Assembly: GCF_037027445.1 (NCBI RefSeq)
Contig: NZ_JBANDL010000002.1
Span: 4,782,001-4,846,000 of the forward strand
Direction: 5' to 3'
From: Lysobacter firmicutimachus
GTDB lineage: Bacteria; Pseudomonadota; Gammaproteobacteria; Xanthomonadales; Xanthomonadaceae
DNA length: 64,000 nucleotides
The notes under the pieces were generated by a model. It made no database searches and was not told the DNA's origin. It saw only the letters and a program-made list of their open reading frames with translations. The position numbers and the translations under genes are program-made. This document shows, one piece after another, positions 42,950 through 52,512 of the stretch (the stretch's first letter is position 1; each line of letters starts with the position of its first letter).

Positions 42950-43993
42950 TCAACCGAACAGGTCGGTCGGGTATTCGGGCTTCTGCTCGCGCGAGAGCAG
43001 CTTGCGCAGGCCGTCGGCGGGGGTGATGCGGCCGTGCAGCACTTCGCGAACTGCGCTGGAGATCGGCAGCTCGATGCCGTGGCGTTCGGCCTGGCGCATG
43101 ACTTCGTCGGCGGTCTGCACCGACTCGACCACCTGGCCGATTTCGCGCACCGCGTCTTCGATGGACTGGCCGCGGCCCAGGGCCAGGCCGAGACGGCGAT
43201 TGCGCGACAGATCGCCGGTGCAGGTCAGCACCAGGTCGCCGAGGCCGGCCAGGCCCATCAGGGTCTCGGGTTGGCCGCCGATGGCCTGGTTGAGCCGCAG
43301 CATCTCGTTGAGGCCGCGGGTGATCAGGCCGGCACGCGCGTTGAGGCCGAGCTGCATGCCGTCGGCGACGCCGGTGGCGACTGCGAGCACATTCTTCATC
43401 GCTCCGCCGAGTTCGGCGCCGAGCATGTCGTCGCCGGTGTAGGCGCGGAACGCCGGCCCATGCAGGGCGTCGGCCACCGCCTGGGCGAAATCGGCGTCGT
43501 CGGAATGCACGGTCAGCGCAGTCGGCAGGCCTTGCGCGACTTCCTTGGCGAACGAGGGGCCGGTGACGACGGCCAACGGCACGCCGGGGCCGAGCACCTC
43601 TTCGGCGACTTCGTGCAGGAAGCGGCCGCTGCCGGGCTCGAAGCCCTTGGTCGCCCAGGCCACGCCGGCATGCGCGGGCCGGTGCGGGGCCAGGGCGCGC
43701 AGGGTTTCGGCGAAAGCGTGCGAAGGCGTCACCACCAGCACCAGATCGGCCTCGCGCAGCGACTGCGCCAGATCGGTGGTCGCACGCAGGCTCGCCGGCA
43801 AGGCGATGCCGGGCAGGTAGCGCGGGTTCTCGTGGCGGCTATCGATGGCCGCGGCGACCTCGGCATCGCGTCCCCACAGCACGGTCGGATGACCGTGCCG
43901 GGCGATCAGCGCGGCCAGGGCGGTGCCCCAGGAACCGGCGCCGAGCACCGCTATGCGCGGTTTCGGCGCCGTGTCGGACGTATCGTGCGTCAT
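42950..43993 (-). CDS. gpsA: GpsA, glycerol-3-phosphate dehydrogenase [NAD(P)+]
   Basis: The 347-residue enzyme shows the Rossmann motif '[20 protein letters not shown]' near residue 15, the substrate site '[15 protein letters not shown]' with its Lys, and '[20 protein letters not shown]'. It reduces dihydroxyacetone phosphate to glycerol-3-phosphate for phospholipid synthesis. It follows secB by 25 bp on the same strand, the usual gammaproteobacterial arrangement. Start at 43993 places the Rossmann motif at the normal distance. Confidence 0.96.
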   Translation of the reverse strand: MTHDTSDTAPKPRIAVLGAGSWGTALAALIARHGHPTVLWGRDAEVAAAIDSRHENPRYLPGIALPASLRATTDLAQSLREADLVLVVTPSHAFAETLRALAPHRPAHAGVAWATKGFEPGSGRFLHEVAEEVLGPGVPLAVVTGPSFAKEVAQGLPTALTVHSDDADFAQAVADALHGPAFRAYTGDDMLGAELGGAMKNVLAVATGVADGMQLGLNARAGLITRGLNEMLRLNQAIGGQPETLMGLAGLGDLVLTCTGDLSRNRRLGLALGRGQSIEDAVREIGQVVESVQTADEVMRQAERHGIELPISSAVREVLHGRITPADGLRKLLSREQKPEYPTDLFG

Positions 43994-44018
43994 GCGCGAA
44001 CGGGTCCGGGCGCGGGGA

Positions 44019-44537
44019 TCAGGCGTTGCCCGCGGTTTCCGCGTCGGCCAGACCGCCATCGGCCTGGGACGCGCGCTGGCGCAGGCCTTCGGCGTACAGG
44101 GCGTCGAAATTGATCGGCTGCAGGAAGAACGGCGGGAAGCCGCCGGCCTGGATCAGATCGCTGATCAGCTGGCGTGCGTACGGGTACAGCACGTTCGGGC
44201 AGTGGGTGCCGAGCATCGCGTCCAGGGTCGGGCCGTCGAAGCCGATCAAGCCGAACACGCCGGCCTGCTTCACTTCGGCCAGGTACATCGGCTTGTCGTT
44301 GGCGGCGCAGGTCAGGGTGATGCCGAGCACGACTTCGAACGCGTTCTCGCCCACGCGCTGCACGTTCTGCGACAGATTCAGCTGCAGCTGCGGCTGGGCG
44401 GCTTCGGCGAACACGGCCGGCGCGCCGGGGACCTCGAAGGAGACGTCCTTGACGTAGATCTTTTCGACGGTGAACGCGGGGCCGGTTGCGGCTTCTTCGG
44501 CCTGCGCGGCAGCGCCGTTGACGTTTTCTTCGGACAT
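44019..44537 (-). CDS. secB: SecB, protein-export chaperone
   Basis: The 172-residue acidic protein starts with a disordered Glu/Ala-rich part and then has the SecB core: '[19 protein letters not shown]', '[19 protein letters not shown]' and '[20 protein letters not shown]'. It tetramerises and delivers unfolded precursors to SecA. GGGGGAA lies about 7 bp before the ATG at 44537. It is followed by gpsA. The 213-bp gap upstream (44538-44750) holds its promoter region and no gene. Confidence 0.97.
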   Translation of the reverse strand: MSEENVNGAAAQAEEAATGPAFTVEKIYVKDVSFEVPGAPAVFAEAAQPQLQLNLSQNVQRVGENAFEVVLGITLTCAANDKPMYLAEVKQAGVFGLIGFDGPTLDAMLGTHCPNVLYPYARQLISDLIQAGGFPPFFLQPINFDALYAEGLRQRASQADGGLADAETAGNA

Positions 44538-44750
44538 CGGGTGATTCCCCCAGCGGAATGAGTTTCGGAAAAGAAGGTTTCGGAAAAGAGCTCGATTATG
44601 CCCGCTCGCGGGGAGCGGGCCAAACCGCCTCGCGACGGCCCGAGTCAGTGGATTGAGGCGAATCCGGGCCAATCAAGGGCCCGCGCGACCCGCGTCACGG
44701 GACGGTGCCGGCCTCAGTCTAGCCGGTGCCGATGGCGGCGGTGCGACAGC

Positions 44751-45188
44751 TCAGGCGCGGCCCTTGACCAGCGGCAGTTCGGCCTGCATCCAGGCCTGGA
44801 TGCCGCCGTCGAGCCAGTAGACCTGCTCGAAACCGGCCTTCTTGAGCCGCTTGGCGGCATCGGCCGAGGCCTGGCCGGTGCGGCACACGGCGACCACCGG
44901 CAGCGCCTTGGCGCCGTTGAGCAGCTTGCTTTCCGGATCGAACTGGCTCGGCTGCACCGAGCGGCTGCCGGCGATGTGGCCCTTTTCGAAGTCGTTGCTG
45001 GCCGACAGGTCGATCACCAGGGCGTTGTCGCGGTTGATCAGCGCGGTCAGCTCGGCCGGGCGCAAGGCCTTGTAGCCGCGGAACAGGCGCGCGATCTCGG
45101 TGTACAGGATGGCCAGGGTCAGGCCGACGAAGCCCAACGACAGGTACATGTGGCGGCCGGCGAACGCCAGCAGTTCATCGAAGCTCAC
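44751..45188 (-). CDS. Membrane-anchored rhodanese-like sulfurtransferase
   Basis: The 145-residue protein has one N-terminal membrane helix (about 13-31, 'MYLSLGFVGLTLAILYTEI') and one rhodanese domain with the active-site Cys in 'VVAVCRTGQASADAAKRL'. This is the YibN-type rhodanese that usually precedes (grxC and) secB; here grxC is absent from the gap. It may move sulfane sulfur or help disulfide homeostasis at the inner membrane. Confidence 0.9.
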   Translation of the reverse strand: MSFDELLAFAGRHMYLSLGFVGLTLAILYTEIARLFRGYKALRPAELTALINRDNALVIDLSASNDFEKGHIAGSRSVQPSQFDPESKLLNGAKALPVVAVCRTGQASADAAKRLKKAGFEQVYWLDGGIQAWMQAELPLVKGRA

Positions 45189-45423
45189 GGCAGACTCTTT
45201 CCGGATCGGCGCTCAACGGGCCTTGCGGGCCCGAACGGGGCGGCGATTGTCGCCCAGCGCGGGCCGGGGCGCAAAAGCCGGTAAACAGCGGGCGGGGCTT
45301 GGCGGGCGGCGCAAAGCCGGGGCGCGGCGATCGGCCCGCCCCGCCCCGACCCGAACGGAGGTAGAGAGGAACCAGCGCCGGCGGCCCCGCCGGCTCCTGG
45401 CGCCGCACGCTAGGGCCGGGTCG

Positions 45424-45855
45424 TTACTGGCCTTCCCACAGATCCGGCAGGCCGCTGATCAGCCACCAGGTCTTGCTCTCGGGGTCCCAGGTCCAGGCCT
45501 CGACGTAGCGCACGCTGCGCTCGGCCAGGGTATGGCGATTGATCACGCCGATGTTGATCACCCGCGCCGCCGAGCCCTTCTCCTTGTCCACTTCGGTGCC
45601 GGCGTCGTGGTAGGAGGAAATCTGGATTTGCTTGTAACGCTCCAGCTGCATCGCGGTCGGCGCCAGTTTCTTGCGCAGATCGGGATCGATCATGTTGGCC
45701 GCGCCTTCGAAGTCGCCCCAACGGATCGCGGCCGAATAGGCGTACTGGGCTTCGGTCAGCTTGTTGTTCTGCGTACCGGTGGTCTGGCAGCCGGCCAGGG
45801 TCAGCACGGCGAATACGGCCAGGGCCGCCCAGCAGGTCTTCAGCAACGCTCGCAT
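45424..45855 (-). CDS. Small lipoprotein, unknown function
   Basis: The 143-residue protein has a lipobox (L-T-L-A-G-C, Cys near 23) in 'AVFAVLTLAGCQTTGTQ'. The mature part is an SnoaL/NTF2-like helix-sheet of about 110 residues with 'YSAAIRWGDFEGAANMIDPD' and 'YVEAWTWDPESKTWWLISG'. CCGGAG lies 7 bp before the ATG. It is a lone gene between the rhodanese and the thioesterase. Confidence 0.8.
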   Translation of the reverse strand: MRALLKTCWAALAVFAVLTLAGCQTTGTQNNKLTEAQYAYSAAIRWGDFEGAANMIDPDLRKKLAPTAMQLERYKQIQISSYHDAGTEVDKEKGSAARVINIGVINRHTLAERSVRYVEAWTWDPESKTWWLISGLPDLWEGQ

Positions 45856-45904
45856 CTGTGCGCTCCGGCAGGAATGAGGTTCGATGCGCATCCTACCGGG
45901 CGCG

Positions 45905-46363
45905 TCAGGGCTTAGCGATGGCGACGTAGCGCGCCGTGAACTCGGTCGCGATCCCGCCTTCCGGCAGCAACGCGCGCGCGACCAGCGAGGTGCGGGCGCG
46001 GCCGCGCTCGCGCAGGGTCGCCAGGAAGCTGTCCCAGTCGGCCTCGGCCGACAACTCGGCGTGCACGTCGAGGTCGGCGAACAGCGGCGCCAGGTAACGG
46101 ATCTGACTGTCGGCGACGAACACGTCGGCCCGCAGCCCGGCCTGCTCCACGCCCAGCGAGACCACGCCCCACGAGGCCAGCGTCATCATCGACGCCAGGC
46201 TGCCGCCGAAGGCGCAGCCCTTGTCGTTGACGTGATGCGCCAGCGGCGAGTGCAGGCGCAGGCGGCGGCCGTCGTAACCGGCGATGGAAACTTGCATCGC
46301 CGCGACCGGCGGCATCGATTGGTAGTGCGCGTGGAGGCGTTGCAGAGCGGCGTCGTAAGTCAT
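45905..46363 (-). CDS. Hotdog-fold thioesterase (YiiD C-terminal-like)
   Basis: The 152-residue protein has the hotdog signature 'NDKGCAFGGSLASMMTLASW' (long central helix) between 'LRLHSPLAHHV' and 'VFVADSQIRYLAPLFADLDV'. This matches the YiiD_C / putative thioesterase family, acting on acyl-CoA or acyl-ACP. It is divergent from hemD and the two starts are 86 bp apart. Confidence 0.85.
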   Translation of the reverse strand: MTYDAALQRLHAHYQSMPPVAAMQVSIAGYDGRRLRLHSPLAHHVNDKGCAFGGSLASMMTLASWGVVSLGVEQAGLRADVFVADSQIRYLAPLFADLDVHAELSAEADWDSFLATLRERGRARTSLVARALLPEGGIATEFTARYVAIAKP

Positions 46364-46449
46364 CGGAACCGGAGCGAAGGTGGGGGATGGCGAGCGTGCG
46401 CGTCGGCGTCGCACTGCCCTGGACCGGTGCGCTGTGCCAAGCTGGATGC

Positions 46450-47217
46450 ATGAGCCGCGCACCGCGTCAGCCGCCGCGATGGTACGTGATCTCGCTGCGT
46501 CCGAGCGGCGAGCACGCGCCTTTGCGTCGCCTCGCCGCGCAATACGGCGGCGGATTGATCGCCTTGTCGCCGTGGCGCTTGCGCACCCGCGACGACGCCG
46601 ACACGCGCGCCGCACTCGATCGCGCCCTGGCCGCGACGCGCGCGCTGGCGACCAGCCCGGCCGCGGCGCGCGCGTTGCGCGAACTGCGCCCGGATTGGCG
46701 AGCGTCGCCGACGCAGCGCTGGTACGCGGTCGGCGCCGGCACCGCCGCGGCGCTGGCGGCCGCCGGCATCGCCCAGGTGCGCTGGCCGCGACGCATGGAC
46801 AGCGAGGGCTTGCTGGATCTGCCGGAGCTGCAGGACCTGCGCGGCGAAGACTTCGCCCTGCTCAGCGCGCCCGGCGGCCGCGGCCTGATCGAACCGGCGC
46901 TGCGCGCGCGCGGCGCACGGGTGATCCGCGCCGACGTCTACGAGCGCGTCGCGCAGGCGCCGTCGCGCGCGCAGGCACAGCGTCTGTGTGCACTGGAGGC
47001 GCCGGCGTTGCTGGCGCTGTCCAGCGGCGAAGCGCTGCAGCGACTGCTGGCGCAATTGCCCGATGCGGCCGGCGCGGCCCTGCGCCGGGCCCGGGTCAGC
47101 GCGGCCAGTCCGCGTCTGGCCGAACTCGCGCGCGGGCTGGGTTTCGCCGACGTCGCGGTCGCCGACGGCCCGCTGCCGGAGCAACTGCTGGCCGACGGAC
47201 TGCGTCCGACGCCGTGA
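46450..47217 (+). CDS. hemD: HemD, uroporphyrinogen-III synthase
   Basis: The 255-residue protein has the HemD fold: 'WYVISLRPSGEHAPLRRLAA' near the start, 'WYAVGAGTAAALAAAGI' (end of domain 2) and 'FALLSAPGGRGLIEPALRA' (start of domain 2), and 'LLALSSGEALQRLLAQL' near the end. It cyclises hydroxymethylbilane. An ATG at 46387 is also open with a GGTGGGGG ahead of it, but it would leave only 23 bp to the divergent gene, so I prefer 46450. hemX and hemY follow on the same strand. Confidence 0.9.
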   Translation: MSRAPRQPPRWYVISLRPSGEHAPLRRLAAQYGGGLIALSPWRLRTRDDADTRAALDRALAATRALATSPAAARALRELRPDWRASPTQRWYAVGAGTAAALAAAGIAQVRWPRRMDSEGLLDLPELQDLRGEDFALLSAPGGRGLIEPALRARGARVIRADVYERVAQAPSRAQAQRLCALEAPALLALSSGEALQRLLAQLPDAAGAALRRARVSAASPRLAELARGLGFADVAVADGPLPEQLLADGLRPTP

Positions 47218-47282
47218 CCGGTTGCGGCGGCCGATGCCGTCAAGGCTGTCTTGATGCCCGCTTCCGGTAGCATGGCCGAGCC

Positions 47283-48278
47283 ATGAACTCCCCCCTCGAC
47301 ACCGTGTCCCCCCCTTCTGCGCCTCCCCCGCCGCGCCGCGGCTCCGCCGCCTGGTTCTGGCTGATCGTCGTGCTGCTGCTCGCCGCCGGCGGCGGTTGGT
47401 TCGGCTGGCGCGAATGGCAGCACCGGCAGGCCGAAGTGCGCGCCGCCGAAGCCGACGCCGACCAGCGCCTGGAGGCGCTGAACCAGCGCCTGGACACGAT
47501 GCGCACCAACCAGGAGGCACAGAACCGCCGCCTGGTCCAGGCCGACAACACCAACCGGGTGCTGCGCGACGAGTTGCACGGCATCGGCCAGCGCGCCGCG
47601 CTGATCGAAGACAGCGTGTCCAAGCTCGCCGATCCCGATCGCCACGGCGCCCAGGCGATGCGCCTGGACGAGACCGAACTGCTGCTGACCCTGGGCCAGC
47701 AACGCCTGCTGATCGCCGGCGACCTGGAAGGCGCGCGCCGCGCCTACGCCCTGGCCGGCGGCGTGCTCGACGGCATCGACGACCCGGCCTATCTGAGCCT
47801 GCGCCAGACCCTGCTGCAGGAGTCCGCCGCGCTCAAGGAACTGGGCATCGAGCCGCGGGTGCAGGCGATGGCCAAGCTCGATGCGCTGGCGCAGGGCCTG
47901 AGCCTGCCGGCGGCGACGCCGGCGCAGGCCGCCGCGGCGGAGGCGCCGTGGTGGAAGCGCGCCTTCGGGGTGCTGATCGACGTGCAGCCGCGCGACCGCA
48001 GCATCGCCACCCACCCCGACGACCGCGCCGCCGCGCTGGCCGGCCTGCAGCTGGAAATCACCCTGGCCCGCGCCGCCGCCGAGCGCCGCGACGTCGAGGG
48101 CTATCGCGCCGCGCTCAAGCGCGCCGAAGCCTGGGTGCTGCGCCTGTCGCCGCCGTCGCCGGCGCAGCAGCGCCAGCTGGCCCAGCTGCGCGAACTGGCG
48201 GCGCTGCCGCTTTCACTTTCGGTTCCGACCCTGGGCACCACACTGCAGCAGTTGCGCCAGCTGCGTACGGCCGGTTGA
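47283..48278 (+). CDS. hemX: HemX-like membrane protein of the heme operon
   Basis: The 331-residue protein has a short Pro-rich cytosolic start, one membrane helix (about 25-44, 'WFWLIVVLLLAAGGGWFGW'), then a coiled coil ('RLEALNQRLDTMRTNQEAQN') and a helical domain. This is HemX of the hemCDXY set. The old label of uroporphyrinogen methyltransferase is not supported: no SAM-binding motif is visible. It starts 66 bp after hemD. Confidence 0.88.
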   Translation: MNSPLDTVSPPSAPPPPRRGSAAWFWLIVVLLLAAGGGWFGWREWQHRQAEVRAAEADADQRLEALNQRLDTMRTNQEAQNRRLVQADNTNRVLRDELHGIGQRAALIEDSVSKLADPDRHGAQAMRLDETELLLTLGQQRLLIAGDLEGARRAYALAGGVLDGIDDPAYLSLRQTLLQESAALKELGIEPRVQAMAKLDALAQGLSLPAATPAQAAAAEAPWWKRAFGVLIDVQPRDRSIATHPDDRAAALAGLQLEITLARAAAERRDVEGYRAALKRAEAWVLRLSPPSPAQQRQLAQLRELAALPLSLSVPTLGTTLQQLRQLRTAG

Positions 48279-48318
48279 ACGGCCGCCCCGAACGCCGGCG
48301 CGATAAGGAGGTGCCGCA

Positions 48319-49569
48319 ATGAACCTGTTCCGCAATCTGCTGTTCTGGATCGTGCTCGCGCTGGTCGGTGCGCTGGTCGCGCAACTGCTGGTGCAGGACC
48401 CGGGCGAAATCGTCGTCACCTACGGCGAGAACCGCTACCTCACCAACCTGCCCAAGGCGCTGCTGATGCTGGTCGGCGGCCTGCTCGCGCTGTGGCTGGT
48501 GTGGAAGGCGCTGAGCCTGCCGTTCGTGGCCATGCGCAGGCACCGCAAGAAGCAGGCGCGGGCGCGGCTGCTCGACGGCCTGGACGCCTTGCACCAGGGC
48601 CATTGGACGCGCGCCGAGAAGTCGCTGGGGCTGGCCGCGCGCAGCCCGGAAGTGCGCGCGATCGCCGAAGTCGGCGCCGCGCGCGCCGCCGCCGCGCGCG
48701 GCGATGCGGCGGCGAAGATGCAGCATCTGGACGCGCTCGCGGTCGATCATCCGATCGCGCGCGCGCTGACCGTGGCCGAATTCGCGCTCGCCGAGCAACG
48801 CCCCGGCGACGCCCTCGCCGCGCTCGACGCGCCGGCCGCGCAACCCTTGCCGCCGCGCGGCCTGGCCTTGCGCGCGCAGGCGCTGGCCGCGCTCGGCCGC
48901 GCCGGCGAGGCCTACGGCCTGCTCGGCGCGCTGCGCCAGCATGCGGTGTGGCCGCCGGAACAATTGAACCGGCAGGAAGCGACCTGGGCCGAAGCCGCAT
49001 TGCGCGAAGCGGCCGACGCCAACGTGCTGGCCGATCATTGGGAGGCCCTGCCCAAGCCGCTCAAGACCGATCCGGCCGCCGTCGCCGCCTACGCCGAGCG
49101 CGCCGCCGCGCTGCGCTGGGAAGAGGCCGCCGCCAAGAGCGTGGAGCAGGCCCTGGAGGCGCGCTGGGACGAATCGCTGGCGGCGCTGTACGGACGTCTG
49201 CCGATCGGCCGCTTGGAGGAACGCCGCGCCCACGCCGAGCGCTGGCTGGCCGCGCATCCGGGCAGCCCCGCCTTGCTGGTGACCCTGGCCCGGCTCGCCC
49301 GCGCCCAGGGCCAGTGGCCGCAGGCCGAAGCCTATCTGCACCGCGCCCTGGCCCAGGGCGCCAACGCCGAAGCCTGGGAGGAACTCGGCCACGGCTTCGC
49401 CCAGGCCGGCGACGAGAGCCGCGCCCGCCTGAGCTACGTCAACGCCCTGCGCGCCGCGCGCGGCGAAACGGCCACCGAATTGCCCGGCCGCGACCTGCGC
49501 CAGAAGCTGTTCGACGAGGCGGTGGTCGAGGAGCGCGACGAGTTCGGCATGCCGCGGCTGCGCGGCTGA
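48319..49569 (+). CDS. hemY: HemY, TPR-containing membrane protein of heme synthesis
   Basis: The 416-residue protein has two N-terminal membrane helices (about 7-25 and 43-62, e.g. 'LLFWIVLALVGALVAQLLV', 'ALLMLVGGLLALWLVWKAL') and then TPR-like helical repeats to the end ('AEAWEELGHGFAQAGDESRA'). AAGGAGG lies before the ATG at 48319. It follows hemX with a 41-bp gap; both are thought to act in heme synthesis as membrane scaffolds, with no reaction of their own known. This is not the protoporphyrinogen oxidase called HemY in Gram-positives. Confidence 0.92.
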   Translation: MNLFRNLLFWIVLALVGALVAQLLVQDPGEIVVTYGENRYLTNLPKALLMLVGGLLALWLVWKALSLPFVAMRRHRKKQARARLLDGLDALHQGHWTRAEKSLGLAARSPEVRAIAEVGAARAAAARGDAAAKMQHLDALAVDHPIARALTVAEFALAEQRPGDALAALDAPAAQPLPPRGLALRAQALAALGRAGEAYGLLGALRQHAVWPPEQLNRQEATWAEAALREAADANVLADHWEALPKPLKTDPAAVAAYAERAAALRWEEAAAKSVEQALEARWDESLAALYGRLPIGRLEERRAHAERWLAAHPGSPALLVTLARLARAQGQWPQAEAYLHRALAQGANAEAWEELGHGFAQAGDESRARLSYVNALRAARGETATELPGRDLRQKLFDEAVVEERDEFGMPRLRG

Positions 49570-49593
49570 GCGCGGCAGGTGCGCGCAGACACG

Positions 49594-49625
49594 AAAACGG
49601 CGCCGCAGGGCGCCGTTTCCGTTTT
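49594..49625 (+). terminator. Rho-independent terminator after hemY
   Basis: AAACGGCGCC (49595-49604) and GGCGCCGTTT (609-618) form a perfect 10-bp stem with a GCAG loop, followed by CCGTTTT. It ends the hemDXY unit 25 bp after the stop and faces the convergent CocE-like gene. Confidence 0.85.
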
Positions 49626-49643
49626 GCGGGGCGCGTCAGCGAA

Positions 49644-51221
49644 TCAGCGCAGCGGCACGCTCAGGATCGACGGATTCGTCGCCGGCGAGCTGAAAGTCAC
49701 GCTGCCGCCGAGCCGGCTGGCCGAGGCGTAGCGCGGGTCTTCGGTGTCGATCACCAGCACCAGCCGGCGCCCGGCCGGGATGTCCCAGCTGGTCGCTTCC
49801 AGGCGCAGGTCCAGGGTCTGGGCCACGCCCGGCGTCGCCCCGCGCAACGAGTACGGCTTGTGGCTTAGCAGCGAGCCGTTGCCGAGCAGATCGACGCTGT
49901 AGAGGTAGGCGAACAGGCTGAGCTCGGACTGGCTCGGGGTCACGGTGATGCGCAACTGCGGCATGCCGCTGAGCTGGCGCGGCAGCCAATGCGTCGGCGT
50001 CTCCCAGACCGCGGCGCCGGCGCGCGCGACCAGCGGAATCGAAGCCTGCGGCGCGACCTGCAGCGACTGCAGGAAGCCGCTGATCATGGCGATGCCGGAA
50101 TCGGCGACGGTGGGCAGGCCGGTGAGGATGGAATGGCGCCAGCCGGTGCTCGGCGACGCGCTGAGATCGCCGGTCGGCGCGATCAGGCCGCTCGGCCGGG
50201 TCAGCGCGAACACGGTCGCGCCGCTCTGCACCGCGTTCCAGTCGGCGTAGCCGCGCCAGTCGCCGTCCTGCGATTTCAGCCGCACCCGCGGTTCGCGGTC
50301 GACGCCGTTGTCCCGCCCCTGCAAATGGCGATCGAACCAACGCCCGACCGCATCGTAGATATCGTTCGGCAGGCCCAGCGCGCCGGGCGCCTCGACCGTG
50401 GCGTGGTCGCCGTGACTGAACAGCAACTGCTTGGGCCCGGTCAAACGGCCGTAGAAGTCGATGTACTGCCCCGGGGTGAACAGGCTGTCGTTATAGGCGT
50501 TGGCGAGCAGCACCGCGGTGCCGTTGCGGTTGAGCGCGGCGACGTCGGTGATCGGGCTGCGCTGCGGCACCACCGGCAGCAGATCGGCGACTGCGCCGTC
50601 GTAATCGCCGAAGGCGATCTTGGCGGTCGCGCCGGCCAGCTCCGGCCCCGGCCGGCCGGTCAACGCGCCGGCCAGCACCAGCAGGCTGGTGCCCTGCTTG
50701 CTCACCGTGCGATTGGCGTACAGCGAAGCCTCCAGGTCGGCCCAGCCGCTCAGCGCGGCCACCGCCTTGATCCGCGGGTCGCGTTCGGCGGCGAGCAGAC
50801 TGATGCCGGCGCCGTAGGAAATGCCGCTGGCGCCGATCCGCTGCGGATGGGACGGGGTGTGCGCCAGCGCCCAGTCGATCACCGCGCTGACGTCCTCGAC
50901 CGTGCCCGGCCCGGCGATGTCGATCAGTCCCTGCGAATCCCAGAACCCGCGCGAGGTGTAGCTGACCACCACGTAGCCGCGGCTGGCGAGCAGGCCGCCG
51001 CGGCCGACGTATTCGAGGTTCGGCACCGCCCAGCTGGCCGGCATCACCAGCAGCGGGAACGGCCCCGGGCCCTGGTCCTTGGGCACCATCACGAAGGCGC
51101 CGAGCTCGGCGCCGTCCCAGCCGGGAATGCGCTGGTAAGCGCCGGTGAAACCGCCGGCCCAGACCGGCGAAACCACGACGCACAGAAACAGACACAACAG
51201 CCACGACCGGATTACGCGCAT
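49644..51221 (-). CDS. CocE/NonD-type secreted alpha/beta hydrolase
   Basis: The 525-residue protein has a signal peptide (1-22, ending 'VVVSPVWAGG'), an alpha/beta hydrolase domain with the nucleophile elbow 'GASGISYGAGISLLA' (Ser about 133) and a late His in 'LLFSHGDHATVEAP', and a C-terminal jelly-roll (X-Pro dipeptidyl-peptidase C-terminal-like, about 330-525, ending 'VTFSSPATNPSILSVPL'). The family includes cocaine esterase and X-Pro peptidases; the substrate here is unknown. GGGAGGGGA lies before the ATG. Confidence 0.88.
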   Translation of the reverse strand: MRVIRSWLLCLFLCVVVSPVWAGGFTGAYQRIPGWDGAELGAFVMVPKDQGPGPFPLLVMPASWAVPNLEYVGRGGLLASRGYVVVSYTSRGFWDSQGLIDIAGPGTVEDVSAVIDWALAHTPSHPQRIGASGISYGAGISLLAAERDPRIKAVAALSGWADLEASLYANRTVSKQGTSLLVLAGALTGRPGPELAGATAKIAFGDYDGAVADLLPVVPQRSPITDVAALNRNGTAVLLANAYNDSLFTPGQYIDFYGRLTGPKQLLFSHGDHATVEAPGALGLPNDIYDAVGRWFDRHLQGRDNGVDREPRVRLKSQDGDWRGYADWNAVQSGATVFALTRPSGLIAPTGDLSASPSTGWRHSILTGLPTVADSGIAMISGFLQSLQVAPQASIPLVARAGAAVWETPTHWLPRQLSGMPQLRITVTPSQSELSLFAYLYSVDLLGNGSLLSHKPYSLRGATPGVAQTLDLRLEATSWDIPAGRRLVLVIDTEDPRYASASRLGGSVTFSSPATNPSILSVPLR

Positions 51222-51583
51222 GAGATCGTCCCCTCCCAAGGACCGTCCAGCACGAATGGATACGTTTGCGTATGGTGCGTTGCGGGACGACCGTACCATC
51301 GCGCATGGAGGCGCTACAACGGCTGCGAACCCGACTTTCGTGAACCCGCGCGATCCGGGTCACGGAACCCGCAACGGGATCGCCGCGAACCGCGCGCATT
51401 CCGGCAACGCCCGGATGGCGGCGCCGGCTGACGCGGCAGCACGCAGCGGGCAAGGGCGCTGGAAAACGCGCCGGCGCGAACGCGGCATCGCTCGCCGCCG
51501 TGTTCGCACGGCGTCAGGCACGATCGCGACGCCATGATCGCGAGGCCGGCGCCGGATCGCGGGCCTGGCGCCCGCGCCGGGGC
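51222..51583. other. Intergenic region, no gene seen
   Basis: The 362-bp gap separates two minus-strand genes. Short open frames are present on both strands but have no start signals or recognisable protein sense. A hairpin-prone GC segment near 51543-51580 may be a terminator remnant for the gene upstream. Promoter for the CocE-like gene must lie at the left end; I cannot point to it. Confidence 0.4.
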
Positions 51584-52306
51584 TCAGAAATGGACGATCG
51601 CGCCGTCGTCGTCGAGGCGGGCGTTGCGCGTGTCGCGCGCCTGGACCAGTTGCAACTGCGCCGCGACGATCTGGCCGAGGTAGTCGCGGGTTTCGGCGTC
51701 TTCGACCCGCTGCAGGGCCGGATCGGCGCGCACGGCGAGAAAGCTCGCGCGCGCTTCGTCGAAGCGACCCAGCCGCCGCTGCAGTTCGCCGACCACCAAC
51801 CGCGCATGCACCCCCTCCTCGCTGCCGGCCTGACGCTGCGCGCGCTGTCGCCAGGCCTGCAAGGCTTGCTCGGCATAGCGCGGATAGCGTTCGGCATCGG
51901 CGTCCCAGGTCGCCTGCAACCAGACGTTGGCGGCGGCGTCGGGGCTGGCGCCGGCGAACGCCATTTGCCGCGCGAGCCGGTAGTACGGCGTCTCGTTGGC
52001 GATCCAGCCGCGGTACTCCTCGGAGGCGACGAAGGCGCGCAGCCTGGTCAGTTCCTCGGCGCTGTATTCGCGTTGCTCGACCACGATGAAGCCGTTGCCC
52101 GGGCAGGCCGGCAGCGGCGCCGGCGCGGCGATCGGACCGAACGGGCGGGTGTCGAAGTAGCGCCCGAACGACGTGCCCGAGCTCATCACCCGGGCGGTGA
52201 AGGACTTGCCATCGATCGGGCAGACCAGGGTCTGGTCGGCGAAGGTCAGGGCCTGCGCCGGCGAGGCGGCCAGGATCAACAGCAACAGGGCGAACGGACG
52301 GGACAT
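51584..52306 (-). CDS. Exported hypothetical protein with C-P-x-x-G motif and helical repeats
   Basis: The 240-residue protein has a signal peptide (1-19, 'PFALLLLILAASPAQA'), then 'LVCPIDGKSFTARVM' and 'LPACPGNGFIVVEQREYSAE', which look like two CP-x-x-G half-knuckles of a DUF2225-like zinc or disulfide site, followed by TPR-like helices ('GELQRRLGRFDEARASFLAV'). AAGGAG is 6 bp before the ATG. No function can be assigned. It is divergent from the sulfatase. Confidence 0.75.
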   Translation of the reverse strand: MSRPFALLLLILAASPAQALTFADQTLVCPIDGKSFTARVMSSGTSFGRYFDTRPFGPIAAPAPLPACPGNGFIVVEQREYSAEELTRLRAFVASEEYRGWIANETPYYRLARQMAFAGASPDAAANVWLQATWDADAERYPRYAEQALQAWRQRAQRQAGSEEGVHARLVVGELQRRLGRFDEARASFLAVRADPALQRVEDAETRDYLGQIVAAQLQLVQARDTRNARLDDDGAIVHF

Positions 52307-52512
52307 GACGACTCCTTGTCGTGCGGGGGACGTGTCAGAGAACGCGCGAGAGGGCGAGCCGGGGTCGTGCGACGACCGGCACCGCAGCGGACGCCGCGGT
52401 GGCTCGCCCGGCCGTGACGGCACGCACATATTGCCCCCCGTCCCGGCCCGGCGGCGACCCGTCGGCGCGGGGCGTTACGTTTGATCCCACATTCCCCGAC
52501 ACGGCGCCCCTC

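Noticed and set aside
47283..48278. Uroporphyrinogen-III C-methyltransferase for HemX
   Set aside because: It has a membrane helix and coiled coil but no SAM-binding motif; the old database name does not fit.
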